A DNA stretch of 64,000 nucleotides from Cardiocondyla obscurior. Its lineage: Eukaryota > Arthropoda > Insecta > Hymenoptera > Formicidae. A program made the translations under genes and the position numbers. Shown piece after piece: positions 13,278 to 25,739 of this stretch. Position 1 is the stretch's first letter; each line of letters opens with the position of its first letter. The notes beneath the pieces are model-generated. The model saw only the letters and a list, made by a program, of their open reading frames with translations. It had not been told where the DNA came from and did not search any database. The stretch spans positions 3,782,001-3,846,000 of the forward strand of contig NC_091869.1 in assembly GCF_019399895.1 (NCBI RefSeq). Reading direction: 5' to 3'.

Positions 13278-15941
13278 AACGAAGTATCGTTTTCGATGAG
13301 GCGTGAGAACGCGAGAGTACGTCACGCCTCTTCGGGAACCCGACGACCTTGAAGAACTACTTCAGCGCTTCAAGCCTTCGTAACCAAAGAGTCGCGGAGC
13401 GCGAACGATCCTAGTCGTCATCATCGGCGTTGGCTGACGGTTCTCAATCGAGAGGCAAAGTGCTTGCGCTTGCGAGAGTCGCTGACGATAGAAAATACGC
13501 GCCTGTCGAAGACAAAACGGCTTTTAAAAAGACGACGTTACGAGAATGACGAAGCAAGTGTACCAGGGAGGCGAATGACGAGGCGAAGGGCGATTCTAAA
13601 CGGCACGTCTGATGCTCCAGGTCACGATCTGCTCACGTGTCCCGCTTAAGTCAGCCCGTTCATTACGTTTCATTGCGTTGCGCCGGTGACGTCACGACCA
13701 ATTGACCTCCCTTGAGGCCGCTCCGTGAGCTCGACGCGAGCCGGGCTTCGGGGGGTCCGCGAGTTGTTATTTCTGGACAAGACGGTTTCTGTCGCGCGAA
13801 CGCGAAGAGGAGGAGCTAGAACGACGAGGGGAACAGCCACGCGGAGAAAAGAGGAGGCCCTCGCTTGACGTTTCCCGACGCCGAAAAGTCTTGATCGTTT
13901 TTTTTTATTTTTTTATTTTTTTTCTGGAAGCAAGCCGACCGGCGAGCGCAGCCAGTCGTTAGCCTCAAAGGCTTCTCAGTATTCGACGAGCGAATGCCCG
14001 CGTCGCGCGCCTTTCGGCGGGAATTCACTCCGGCCCGCGCCAGATTAGCTTCCCGAAGCTAATATATCTTCGACGAGTCGTTAGATGGTTATCGCGGCTC
14101 CTCGCACTGACCCGCCCTTGTCTCCGGCACATTCGTGTGCCTCGGCGTCGGAGATTCTAGTGTTCACAATGCCCGGCTTGTTGCACTTCCGCGCTGAGCT
14201 CCGAGTCAGCCGTCGTAATTATTACAGCAAATCGATACATCGTTCCCGCAAGCTCTTGTAGTGTTTTTCGACTAGCTCTTACAATATCGTTACGAAAACT
14301 GGTGCTGTAAACGCTTGTACGTTTTATACGCAAGTTCTGTTTAAACTTCGTCTACGTTAATAAAGCTTTCGTTGGCACGGTGAGAGTCAACCGCTCGATC
14401 GTTGTTCGTTCGGCCGCGACATTATCATTTTAATTCCTTTGTACACGTAATTTCTCTATGCACGAATGGAATCCGGTCCACAGCGTGTAATCATCGTCAT
14501 CGTGCTCCCTCCGTCGAGAGCACTCGAGAGACTTGGCGCATCTCGGAAGTGAACGAGCGGCGGTTGACCTCACCACGACCTACGGCTGGTTTGCGCGAAG
14601 AGCAGCGAGATGAGTCATTGCGCTTTCATCTAGGTGGGCTGATGACGCGTAGCGGATACCTAGACTCTGTAAGCGAGTCATGCCTCACCTCGAAGTTGAA
14701 CGACATGCCGGCCACGTACGTACGTGTTCCTACAGCTCCACGGTTAACTTTATATCAACGGGAAAAGAGAACGGACAAGGGGAGAAGGTGTAAAAAATTA
14801 AAAAAAGAAAAAAAGGTAAAATAAAACAGGCATTTTTAAACCGTAAAAACGTTCCCATTGAAAAATATAATATACGCACATAAAATCGTATTTAAATTGG
14901 AATAGTATTTATCGGAGACAACATTTATCGTGAAACTTGATTCTAAAAAGAATAAAAAAAAAAAAATTCTCGATAAAACAAAAATTTTACAAATTCCAAG
15001 TACACTTTTCCGTAAGAATTTTTAGCGGGACGACTGCGCGAGGAACATCGTCGTTTCGCTGGTTGAAAAATACTGAGACAGAGTGTGACGGGAACATCAA
15101 ACGAACGAGTCGTCCGGCAACACGGTCATTCCCGTGTTGAAGGGAAGTCGCCATATGGCGGCGACATGCGGCAATTTTGAAACTACTTTTGCCCGACAGA
15201 AACTTCCCCGCGCGTCATTCGAGAGACCTCTCAATTTACTGGCCGCACTTTACGAGCTCTGAAAAAGTACGATTATTCGTCTAAATTACATCCTTTGTAT
15301 AGGCGACCCTGGTTCGATCCTCGGGAAGCCTTCTCTCCCCTTTTATCGAAAGCTCGCGGTTAATTTTATCAAAGTTCGAGACGGCGTACTCTCGACGATT
15401 ACCGCGGCGCATTTCGTGCAAACGCGACGTATTTATTGGGTGATAAAACAGAATTTCCCGACGTACAATATTCTCACGTAAACGTACAGTTAAAGGAACT
15501 GTTTCTGCGTCCGGCATAAGCGTGGAGAATCCAATATTTCCGTCAGTCATTTGTCGACAGGCACTTGGTGTAATACATCTAAAGCTGACTCGTCGGGTTT
15601 TGTAACTTCTGGATATCTCTTAAAGATAAGCAACGAAGATGAGACGCACGTGGGAAGGAAGGAAGCGAGAGTAAAAAAAGGAAAAGGAGTTGATGATCGT
15701 GGAGTGGGTCAGGAGAGACGACGAACTCTCAAGACGCAATCCACGACCATACTCCACCGTCATCCGTTCACCACCACATACAGCCAAGCGTCTACATGAA
15801 CGACCGCGAGAAGAGTGCTTCGCTTCCTTCCGTTCGCGCCGTCTCATCCCGTTCTCCTCCGGCTCTTCCTTCTGGAAACATGCCGAAGGAGTCGGTCGAC
15901 ATCGCGAAATGCTGGAATACCAAGGGAATGAAAAGAACGTC

Positions 15942-15943
<2 letters not shown>

Positions 15944-16007
<64 letters not shown>
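15944..16007 (+). repeat. (GA)n microsatellite
   Basis: A near-perfect GA dinucleotide run of about 64 bp. In the minus-strand transcript it would be a (CU)n tract inside the intron upstream of the large exon. Arg/Glu repeats in open frames crossing it are artefacts. Confidence 0.95.
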
Positions 16008-16011
<4 letters not shown>

Positions 16012-17843
16012 AGAGAGTTGGATTCCCTAGCGAGTCTGTATCACGTCGTGACTATCAAACAAGGGCGGATACGAACCCCGCGCCCTTTTCCTTCGCCCCT
16101 CACCGTGAGTGTACCTCTCAGTTAAGGGGATCTCGTACGCAATACCGGCGCGCACCCACACGTTTACCGAGCCGATCGGTCATACGCATACAGACGCGAC
16201 CCGCGTAATCGTAAACGAACGCAAGAGTCAGTACCGGCGATCTCTACTTCAGATATGCATCACCGTTGGAGCGAAGGGAAGAATGACGAGGAATAAAGAC
16301 AGACGGAGGTCGACAGACCTCTATGCTCCACCTTCTCTCGCCAATTCTCCGGGAGGAGACGAGGGGACGAAAGTGGCAAACGGAGAGAACCCGCGGAACC
16401 GGTTTGACGGACCTCAACTGGTTTCATTAAACCCCGATTGTAACCTCCTCTTCCTCTTCGTGTCCACTTCGTCCTCCTTATCTGCCTCGCATCTGTGTGC
16501 ACGCACGGGCGCGACCAAAAAGACAACGTGATGGCCGGCTCGATCTTCGCCGGAGTCAAGGATTTTGCCGTCCTCCTTCTTCGTCCCCCTCTTTCTTCTC
16601 CTTTCGACGATAACGCGGAATACGCGAGGAAAAAAGAAAATGACGAGAGTCGAAGCGCGAAGGAAAGTCCGGTAATTACTTCGGTCCCGTAATACTCACG
16701 CCCGGCGACCTCGCGAATAGCATGCGGCCCTGCGATCGCGTCTTTGCTCCTTTTGCAGTCGTCGCGCGGTATGTGCGTGCGTGAGCTCTTCGTCAGAATA
16801 AAACGTGCCGCCGCTGTAACTTCGCGCGACTTCGTTCGCGCGAGCGCGCGCAACCGATTACGACGGAAATTCGCTTTCAGTGCTCACAGCGTTCTCCACT
16901 TTAAGGCTCGATCATGAATTGGCGATTCCAGGAATAAATCGAACTATCTGTAAATCCCATCGTTCCCGCTGGTCTATAAATCGCGCTGTCGTCGAACGCC
17001 GCCCGACCTGTTAGCGGGCTAATCTAATTTTTTATTTCGTGTGGACGTTGTAATGTGGAAAGGCAAAGAAATTATATTCGATGTCAAGTTTACAGTGATA
17101 CGAAGTCGGACGCCTGTTGCGAAAGATCGTGCGAGTAAAAAGTTAGAATGTTCTTTTTTTTTTCCCCCCCAACGTGACTTACGCGTATCATTTCACGTGC
17201 GATACATTTTATATGGAAAAATGCCAGGCTGATGCATAAATATGTATAACGTACACGTGTTTACGATTTATAAATTCGTGTCGGCAAAGAACAATTCATA
17301 AATCTTCAAGTAAAAAAAGAAAAAAAAAAAAGAAAAAGGGGAAAAAAAACCCAAGGCATCATTGTCACGTCGTATCACGTGATTCACATAGAGATTAAAT
17401 ATTTCTTGCGACAAAGGACCTTGAAGACCGTTCCTTTATCGTTCGCCGGGAACGCTAAATAACTCCGGCGTTATTTTATGGATATTCGCCCGAGGGAACT
17501 TACGCATTCTCTCGTCTCTGACTTCTCTTTCCTGCGTGCCCGTCTCGTTTACCCCTTTTTCTCTTTCTCAAATGAAAGGGTGTTTTGCTACAGAGCAACG
17601 GAGAAAGAGAGAGGGTTGCTCCAGCGAGGGATTCTGCGAACCGTGGGACTGCGAACCGCCGGATCAATACACCGTCGAGTAATTGCGGTGTAACGTCCGT
17701 GGGCACCGACCATGAGAGGGAGCGACGGAGACTCCGTTTCTCTCTCTTTCTCTCTTGCTCTCTCCTCCCCTGCTGCCTCTTTCGCTTCCTCTCAAAACGC
17801 GTTGATATACACGAAGCCCGCAACGACGGCTTTCCACAAGCAC

Positions 17844-17848
<5 letters not shown>

Positions 17849-17930
<82 letters not shown>
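17849..17930 (+). repeat. (GA)n microsatellite, longest in the window
   Basis: About 82 bp of uninterrupted GA. In the minus-strand transcript this becomes a long (CU)n polypyrimidine tract. Open frames here coding Arg/Glu repeats are artefacts. Confidence 0.95.
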
Positions 17931-17933
<3 letters not shown>

Positions 17934-18600
17934 ATAATTTTGCTGTTAACACGCCAATTTAAAGTATACAGAGTATATTAGTAATCGCGCTCCCCTCCCG
18001 GGGGAACTTGAGCGCAAATCGCAGATTTGTTTTCCCTTGAAAATTTCGCGAGGAGCATAATTGCAGTGCCGCTCAATATTAAAGATCGGAGAACTTCGGC
18101 GAACTCGGCTTGGGAACTACCGAGTATACAATAAAACTTTGTTCCTTGGGAAATTTTATGCAGAAGACGCTTTAATAGAATGCGCTCGCGAACTCGGCAA
18201 CGATTATTGGAAGGTGGGCTTATAAAATGTTCTTTTTTTTTTTGGCGGAACAAATTTTTTCTTGTAAAACGATAACTCCGTTCGTATTTTATGCGGATAT
18301 TTCACGCGCAGTATCCGTACAGTTACTTCCTAAACAACTTGCGCAATTGAAGATTCACAAATACGCATTTCGCGATATATGCAAAAGCTGATAAGTTACC
18401 TTAATCGGCTTAAGAAAACCAAAGCGCGTGGAAACGTAACGCTAATCGTCGTAATCTTTGCGCAATAAAAAAAAAGACACGATTATTACTAAGATGCGAG
18501 CTGCGATTACGTGGCAGCTAATCGCTGCCGCTTCGAGGATCTTGACCACATTCAAGGATCGCGTTAAGCTGGCAAGCACGATGCCTGGTCCATTTCAAGT

Positions 18601-18624
18601 AATTTAACAACGGGTTGTTAAATT
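18601..18624. promoter_or_regulatory. Perfect 11-bp dyad with 2-bp spacer
   Basis: The arm AATTTAACAAC is followed by GG and then its exact reverse complement GTTGTTAAATT. The symmetry is perfect over 22 bases and the element is isolated in intronic sequence. It could bind a dimeric factor or be the remnant of a short inverted repeat. No specific factor can be assigned from the sequence. Confidence 0.4.
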
Positions 18625-20554
18625 AAAGGAAGACGTTGCCGTGACTGCCACTTGGAAATACTTAAATAAGAACTTTCGACTCTCCTTCAAACTGGAGGAT
18701 GCTAAATGTTTCGGACTTGCTCAAGAGCGAGAAAAAGAGCTGTATTGCTTCGGAGAAGAGCGAGAAGGACAGAAGGAAAGAGATCGATTTTGCAATTGTC
18801 ATTATTCGCGTGGTAACTAGCTCGATCAATATGACAAGCGACAAAAACATAAAAGACATTTAAAATTAATTTAAATTAAAAACTGTAGCCCGCGAGAAGT
18901 AATAAAAATTTTCAACTACTAAGTGATAACGTGGAAAAGAATCCACGGATTGCGATAAGATAAGCACTAAATCGAGACCGTGAAAGAGCTCTCGTGCGTC
19001 AGCGCGAACACGATGCAATTTTCGCGTTCTTTGTCTTTACGACAGGAAGACCCGCGCGAATTTAGGTTGCGGGGAACTCGAGCGCGACGAAGTCGCGGAA
19101 AAAGGAGCGGCAGGAGAGAGCGTCGCGCGTATATACGCCGTCGTGTAGATACCACGTATAAATAGATAAAGTGGCGAGTCGTAGAGAGACGAAGGAGGCG
19201 ACAGAGAATCTTGGCCGTTGGCCAGACGTCGCGAGATAAATAATTTATCACTATCGTGTAAACGTGAGGACCCGGGCCAGCTGGTGCGTCCACGCCGCCG
19301 CGACTACTTTCGCTCCTCATTGTCCGTTTTCGCCCCCGTCCCTCCACCCTCCGGGGGATCCTCTTTCGTGTCCGAATATTACCGAGCGCTATTAAAATAA
19401 CCGTTGCGATGTTCCCGCTGACCGCAAAATACTCCTTTCGCTTTGATTGCACGTCCGCCGATATGAATGGCCGCGGCAAAAAGCGGCCAGCAAAAAGGTC
19501 TACGGCCAACGAGGGATTTTACGTTTTGCTGAAATTAAGGCGATTCTTTCCACCAACGTGCGACGGGTTTTTTTTCCTTTTCCCCCCGCCGTTTCCCTTC
19601 TTTTCCCCACTGCTAATGCAAGTTCTTTGCCCGTTTCGCAACGAGTAACGAATTGAAGCCCGTGGGATTAATTCCTACCATTACGCGTCGTTATTTTCTA
19701 CTGTTGCGCAAAATATCAATTATTTGCGGAATCGAGCTGGCAAAGTAAACAAAATCGAACCCGACCGGCCGGCTTTCTTTTCGCGATGGAAGATTATCTA
19801 TTTTAATGCGGAGCATTATTCTCAGTGCGAGAAAACTAGGTTATCGTTAATATACCTATGTATATGAGATATCTGGCGTGAGTTAATATTGACTTAGCTT
19901 TCTAGAATACACATGACGCTAGAGAAGTGCCCGGTGGGTTAACTGATGAAATTAAAACATTGAAATGTCATCAATGATAACGTTATCGGAGTTAAGTAGT
20001 GACAATTCACACGTCGGTTATTTTCATCCGCAAGGCGGTCATTAAAAATATGCAATAAATAAAATGTAATGATATAATGTGTGTATAAAGTTACATTTTA
20101 TATAACGTATATATATTTATAATTTCCGATACTTTTAATCCATACGGTAGCAAGAAATAGTACTTTTTTTTCCTTTCTCATTCCAGACGAACACATATAT
20201 TATTAACGGAAATAGTTTCCCCGGTGATTTTATTTCTGACGCTTAAAGCCTTTCTTTATTTATGCACGCACTTTGTTTTCGAAACGAAGTGTGTTGACGT
20301 CGTATTTTCCCCTCCCAAAGAAAAATTGATAAATCGTGGCGTTTTCAATAACACACGATGACACGTTCAATACATAAAGAAAAAGAAAAAATAATAAAAA
20401 AAAGAAAAAAAAAAGAAAAGAAACGCAAAAAATGCAACTTCGCGTTCAATCTTGCAAGGAATGTGGCGTAATCACATTTCGCTTTGATAACCGAATCGCT
20501 TATCGCGCATCACCGCTTCCTGACGTTCGGCACGCCTTAGCCAGCGATTTTTGT

Positions 20555-20566
20555 AAAAAAAAAAAA

Positions 20567-20635
<69 letters not shown>
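20555..20635 (+). repeat. Compound (A)n(GA)n tract
   Basis: About 20 A residues run into about 60 bp of GA. In the minus-strand transcript this reads (CU)n then poly-U, starting about 180 nt downstream of the donor of the 54-nt exon. Polypyrimidine tracts in that position are typical binding sites for PTB-class splicing regulators. Any role here is inference. Confidence 0.92.
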
Positions 20636-20637
<2 letters not shown>

Positions 20638-20816
20638 CTGCAAAGAACGAAACCGAGTCGGCATATATATCGTTTCATTTTGCACGTTTTCGTGATAAGC
20701 GTAATCCGAGATACCTGCGTCTCATAAAAATTCGAGATGCCGTTGTTAGGAAACGCGCGCGTATGCAGAATACGAATTTTTTTTTTACTTTAATACAAGA
20801 TTTGCTAACGACTCAC

Positions 20817-20870
20817 CATTTGACGATTTCGCCTTGGAACCAAAAGAAGCAACCAAAACTGTTTCCTTAC
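20817..20870 (-). CDS. 54-nt coding microexon of the minus-strand gene
   Basis: On the minus strand a poly-U-rich tract ending gttacag precedes the exon and a strong donor (ATG|gtgagt) follows it. The length is 18 codons, so it preserves phase. Read in phase 1 it is open and encodes KETVLVASFGSKAKSSN. Its last base G joins the large exon's AG to make a Glu codon, continuing as EKNNARNNRRRR. The peptide is Lys/Ser-rich and matches the basic start of the large exon. No in-frame ATG is present. The exon begins GTAAGG, itself like a 5' splice site, so it may act in recursive splicing. In another frame the exon ends in ATG, which would be used only if the large exon's second, weaker AG were chosen. 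Confidence 0.68.
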
Positions 20871-20890
20871 CTGTAACAAAAAAAATAAAA
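20871..20890 (-). promoter_or_regulatory. Acceptor with recursive-splice-site architecture (54-nt exon)
   Basis: On the minus strand a tract of U with one A ends ttttgttacag and is followed directly by GTAAGG. This polypyrimidine-AG|GTAAG arrangement matches the known form of recursive (ratchet) splice sites in long insect introns. The match is seen in the sequence; use as a ratchet point is inference. Confidence 0.55.
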
Positions 20891-23800
20891 TATTGATTAG
20901 AACAATTAAAAAAAGAAAAAAAGACGTTCTGTTAAATAAAATCTTATTTTTCTAATTCTTTTCCTAAATTTATATCACGAGTAAATCCATTCAAAAACTG
21001 CTCGACTACTCAACTGCATCGCCAGCGACATTGACGTATTTAAACTTTAAAGGAAGGAGCTTGAGGACGAAGTATGCAGGTCGGCGAACTGAAGAGAAGC
21101 GAAGAACAAGGGAGAGCCAGAGAAAGTTGTTGAATCTGATATAGAAGTTTGGATAGCGCGCATGAACAAGGACGCAGGATCGGAAAAAGATGAGGGGAAT
21201 GATGAACGCCGGGATGAACAAGGAAACGGAGATGTGCAAGTCTTACCGTGCGCGTGAAGATGAAAGCGTCTACTGTGGATGGAACGAAATGGACGGCGGG
21301 GAACGAGAGAAAACGGTGGCAACAGAGACGCCACGGAGGGCCATTAACAAGTTCGACACTGGAGTCGGAAAGTTGGCGAAACTACCGGCAAGTGGTGTCA
21401 GTATATACCCCGGTTTATAGCGGAACTTCTATTGGCAATGCGCAAACTCTCCGTGTACGTTGACGGTAACTATGTATTAGTGCACGTGTGTTATGTATAT
21501 ACGTTGTATATACCCGGCGCGGTGTGGAAAACTTTGCGAAAACTCGTAGCCCTGGCGCGTGAAACTTTTTAATTGATTTTATTCGCTCGTTGTGCTCTCG
21601 TCGTCGGCGAGCGTACTGGTGCGGCGCTGCGCCGCGTGATTTATTTGCCATTCTTGGACTTCCCGCGCTAGAGGAATTGCCAACGATACATAAGCTCTCG
21701 CAACCTGTTATCTGATTATCGTACCCCGACAGCCAACAATGTAATTAGGAAAATTCTTGAAGAAAGTTACGTACTGCCTTTGCGAGCGTTGAAGCACTTT
21801 AGATGGATAATCTTTACCCGACAATGGTGTTTTTAATTGTATACGTGTAACGCATTCGAAGCGATCTCCTCTACTTTCGCGAAACTAGCTCTGGATGTAG
21901 CGCTAACTTCCCGTCGTGTTAAACTAATAAAACGCTTGCGATTGTTTCGGTAATTCCCTGTTTCACTTCGGTGCCGGGAAATCGCAACAAATTCTTAGTC
22001 ATCCTTTTCATCGGAGTTTCGGCAATATTTTATGTATTCTCGATTGAAAAGTTCACCAAGAACTTCGATGAAAATCAACTACACTGATTCGATAAGAGAA
22101 CTTTATCGCGTCGAACTTGGAGCGCTCCAAACTCGAGTTTCGACTTCCAAAAACTTTCGAAAGATATAAAATTACCTGAGTTTTGCGGTATTTCGGCACT
22201 TCTTCCGAATATTCGCGGGAACGCGAATTCTGACTGTAACTAAACCTGATGTAACACCGGCGAAATCATGGCCAATCGTCACGCGAATCACGGAAGCTCC
22301 ACGGTGTTATTTTCTTTCAATTGTAAAAGTAAAAAAAAACAATATTAATACGATATTAATTATCAATTGCAATCAAAGAAACCGTATCGCTTCCATGTTC
22401 TATCGGGATAATTGTTAAAATTATCTCGTGTAGTTTCAGCTTACGAAATATGCTGAGATTGAACTTGTATACACTTTACCGTAGACTCGCGGCGGTGCGT
22501 GTGCATTCCGTTGCACCTTTCTTCCGCGTTTCCAGCTCGCCTGGAATCGTGCGCGCCGCAAATAATTGCGCGGTCGGCGAATCTGGCACACGATTGCTCG
22601 AAGCGAGATTGTTCGTGATTTCACTTCCAGTTACCGTGTGTGTGAAAAGATCGAGGATGAGAAGCAATTACGCCGGGATTCTTCCCACGTGTTTGAAAGA
22701 ATGGCAACTTGTTACATATTACCTACAAAACCAGGCGCTCTCGCGCGAGCGCGCGATGTGGCTTGCGCGATAATGTATTTTAAATAAATAACTTTTCAGA
22801 ATTAATTTCCATGAGTTGTTCAATTTATATACTACCCTTACATTATTAATAAAATGCGTAAAAGAGCCGTGAAACATCGCCGATACCGTGCTATTCGTTT
22901 ACGGGCATTGCGGGTAACTTTTATAATTACGATGTCACCGAAGGGGTGTGATCAAGCACCGCGGGATTCTCGCTTATAAATCTATTACAATGCGCCCGTG
23001 AATAATTTGTATACTCTTCTCCGGGAATCGCGAACTTTGGCGAAGTTCAAGATTATAGTAGACGCCGTATCTCGTGGCGGGGACGCGAGCAATCATTGTT
23101 TTACAACCCGCGGGAGCTTTCGGTATTACGGGTTTCGCGGGACTGTGTGCGAACGACCGTGTGAAGGATATGCGTGTGTGCGGCCGCGTCGGGTATATAC
23201 ACAACTATGTTTGCCTACGGAAACTGGCACACAATTCCCCGGAGGGAAATTTGCATGTACTTTACGCAACCGAGCGTGCACTTTCCTTTACAATCTCGCG
23301 CATGTAGCATGTCCAACTTCGCGAGTAACTATCGGGGGTATCTCAATACTTGGCGCAGTCTCGACTCGCACACGATCGCGGACATCGGCCTCGCCGCGCA
23401 GGAGATATTAAGGCAAAGGTCCCGGAATATATCGCCTTAACCTTACGGCGTCTCCCCGCCTGCGAGAGACACGATCCCATTGTCTCCTCCGCGAGTGCCG
23501 TTGACGTCGGCATCAATTTATCGAGAGTGTACTTAAAATTCGCACGCACGTCGGGCAAGTTTACTTCCCATAAAACGAGAACGCTGTTGAAACTTTTCGT
23601 AAACGCCGTCCTTCTCAGGAAAAACGAACAAACGCGCGCTGGAAAGACCTCGTTCCCAATTAACATATTGTCGTGCCTCTGAATAAATAAAGATACCTTC
23701 ACGCCGACGTCATAAAACCGCCGTGACGTTATCTCGGTTCACGGCGAGTGAATTAATATTACCGAAAGAGTTAACGTCCAAATGAGAAAGGTTAAGCGGA

Positions 23801-24010
23801 ATATCTGCCGTCGAATAACACCGGGCGCGTCGCACGAATAACTTCTGGCTTAATAACTGTTAAAACATTCCTTCCTGCGTATTAACGCGCGTATCGCTGC
23901 GAGACCGAGCAACGCGGATGAAGTCCATCTCGGGCGGACCACGAGTAATTCTTTCTCCACGTGTCTCCTGACGAAAAGACAGAGCGCGGCCAAGAGCGGC
24001 TTAGCGTAAA

Positions 24011-24049
24011 AGGGAGAGAAAGAGAGAGAGAGAGAAAGAGAGAGAGAAA
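24011..24049 (+). repeat. Imperfect (GA)n microsatellite
   Basis: A GA run with a few AAA interruptions, about 39 bp. It has the same strand orientation as the three longer GA tracts to its left. Confidence 0.85.
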
Positions 24050-25739
24050 CGGAGCATCGGCCACATCAGCGAATACCACCAGCACTTACGTCCGTAGATT
24101 TCTGTGTGGGTCGTTGCGGTGCATCGCTGTGTGCGCCGCCGGAGCGTAATGGATAGCGCGTATGTGCCCACGCGTGTATATAGACGAGCACATATGCCGT
24201 CCCGTCTTTCTCTCCCGACCTCCCTCACTCCTCTATGTGCCCATATAGATACAAGCTCGGTTCCGAGTAGCGTGTCTGGCATCTTCGTATATAGCATCGT
24301 GGCGTGGGCTCGCGGCTGGCATGCATTATTCACGAACTAGTCACAAGCTAAACCCTCCACGTCCCTCGGTTCCCCTAACGCCGCGGTGCCCGGCTTCCTC
24401 TCCCTCTCGCCGTTCTGCGAGTGCACCTCTGCTCTCATCCGATGTATGCACGCGCTCGCGGATGAAACGCGACGTGTCGTTACGTGCAAACTAACTGGGC
24501 TCGCGGTCCCCGGTGACTTCCAAACAGCCTTTAGTCCGTCATTCTCTTCACTATCAGCGCGCGTATTTACGAGGAAGACGGAGAGAGACGTGGCGACGGG
24601 GAGAGAGAAAGGGAGAGGAAGTAATAGACCACTCTGTTATACAATCATCTTAATTAAACTAATGAGGACGTTTCGATTGAGGGAGCTTACTTGGACGCCA
24701 AGATACCGTCCGACGCTGTCATTGACCCTGCTCTCTCGCTCGCTGTTTATCGGCGTTTCACTGGTCGATTAAGTTCTAAAGTGCGGTCGGGAGCGTTGAG
24801 TTCGACAAGCTCCTCGGGGAATTATTCGGAAGTCAGGAGAAGCTCCGTGTGCACCTAACGAGTAACAATCAGCGCTAGATTTCGAGATTCTGTTTCTCAA
24901 ACCGTTCAACGCTCGCAAGAGCGGAAAATTAAAAAAAAAAAATTTTTAATATTAAAAAAAAAAACGTAAAATTAGCGATGGTTTTCCGCCGAACTCTTCC
25001 GTTGAAACTTCCGCTATTCCAAGACAATCCGGCCATTACCGAAGCGCGAAAGAAGTAATGCAATCTCCGTTTCTTGCCAACCAAGGATTTCTGCGCGTAA
25101 AGTTCACGCGAACTCGGTACTTGAATTACAAAGCAGCTTTTCAGGACAGTCCCAGCATAGATAGAGAGAAAGAGAGACAGAGAGGAAGAAAGCCCGGCGG
25201 CGATTACGCGAGGAGAAAGTTGCCACGCGAAAAGAACGAAACTCCATTCGTTTCTTCGGGCTCTGTCGTCATCTTTCCTTCTTTTTTTTTTCTTTCTTTT
25301 TTTTCTCCTTTAAATTTTTTCCTCTTGCGGCCTATAATCGCGATAGATAGCACGAGAGGAAGACGGCCAAGCAGACGGCGAAAAGAGGAGAGCGAAGAGA
25401 TATTGGAACCGGTTCTCTCTCCGTAAAGCCTGACGAGTCTACGGCGTTACACGAACGTAAACCCATCGCGCACGAATTTGCATAAGAGTATAAGCACGAA
25501 CGCGTAAGCGTCCGAACCAATGAGACGTCTAACATAAGTCGTTCCGAATAATAAGGTGGTATGCGGCTCGCATGTTTTGTCTCACTTGACACGCTTTCCT
25601 AGCACGTTTATGTTCTTAAGCAGATTTACGCACGGTCAGACTTAATCCTGCCACTATTAAGCGGATAATAAAATTATCTCGGATCAGTTTTACTGCTGCA
25701 TATGAATCCCGAGCGAATGGCTCTCGTGACCGTCTCATA

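Larger units (their letters stand above)
1776..20816 (-). other. Intron between the 54-nt exon and the large exon (about 19.0 kb)
   Basis: No gene is recognised here. The stretch alternates CpG-rich segments with poly-A/poly-T rich ones. It contains a CT-rich tract near 13240-13277, long (GA)n tracts near 15944, 17849 and 20555, and a perfect dyad at 18601-18624. A plus-strand TATATAAAG at 2535-2543 resembles a TATA box but has no coding sequence behind it. The longest open frame is 197 codons at 16260-16853 (minus); it is Arg/Ser/Leu-rich, without domains, and looks like chance in CpG-rich sequence. Confidence 0.6.

Noticed and set aside
15311..15322. GGTTCGATCC, similar to a tRNA B box
   Set aside because: No A box or cloverleaf pairing at the proper distance on either strand.
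16696..16725. 30-nt minus-strand segment, phase-compatible, ending at gtgagt
   Set aside because: The sequence before its acceptor is purine-rich with no usable pyrimidine tract, and it would fall between the 54-nt and large exons without other support.
16260..16853. 197-codon minus-strand open frame
   Set aside because: No domain, Arg/Ser/Leu-rich, in CpG-rich sequence, and with no splice context fitting the gene.
15690..17981. Open frames with long Arg/Glu repeats
   Set aside because: The repeats are translated (GA)n microsatellites; nothing on either side resembles a protein.
22174..22231. 58-nt minus-strand exon-like segment between a ttacag acceptor and a CAG|gtaatt donor
   Set aside because: Weak pyrimidine tract and a length not divisible by three, which would break the phase-1 chain.
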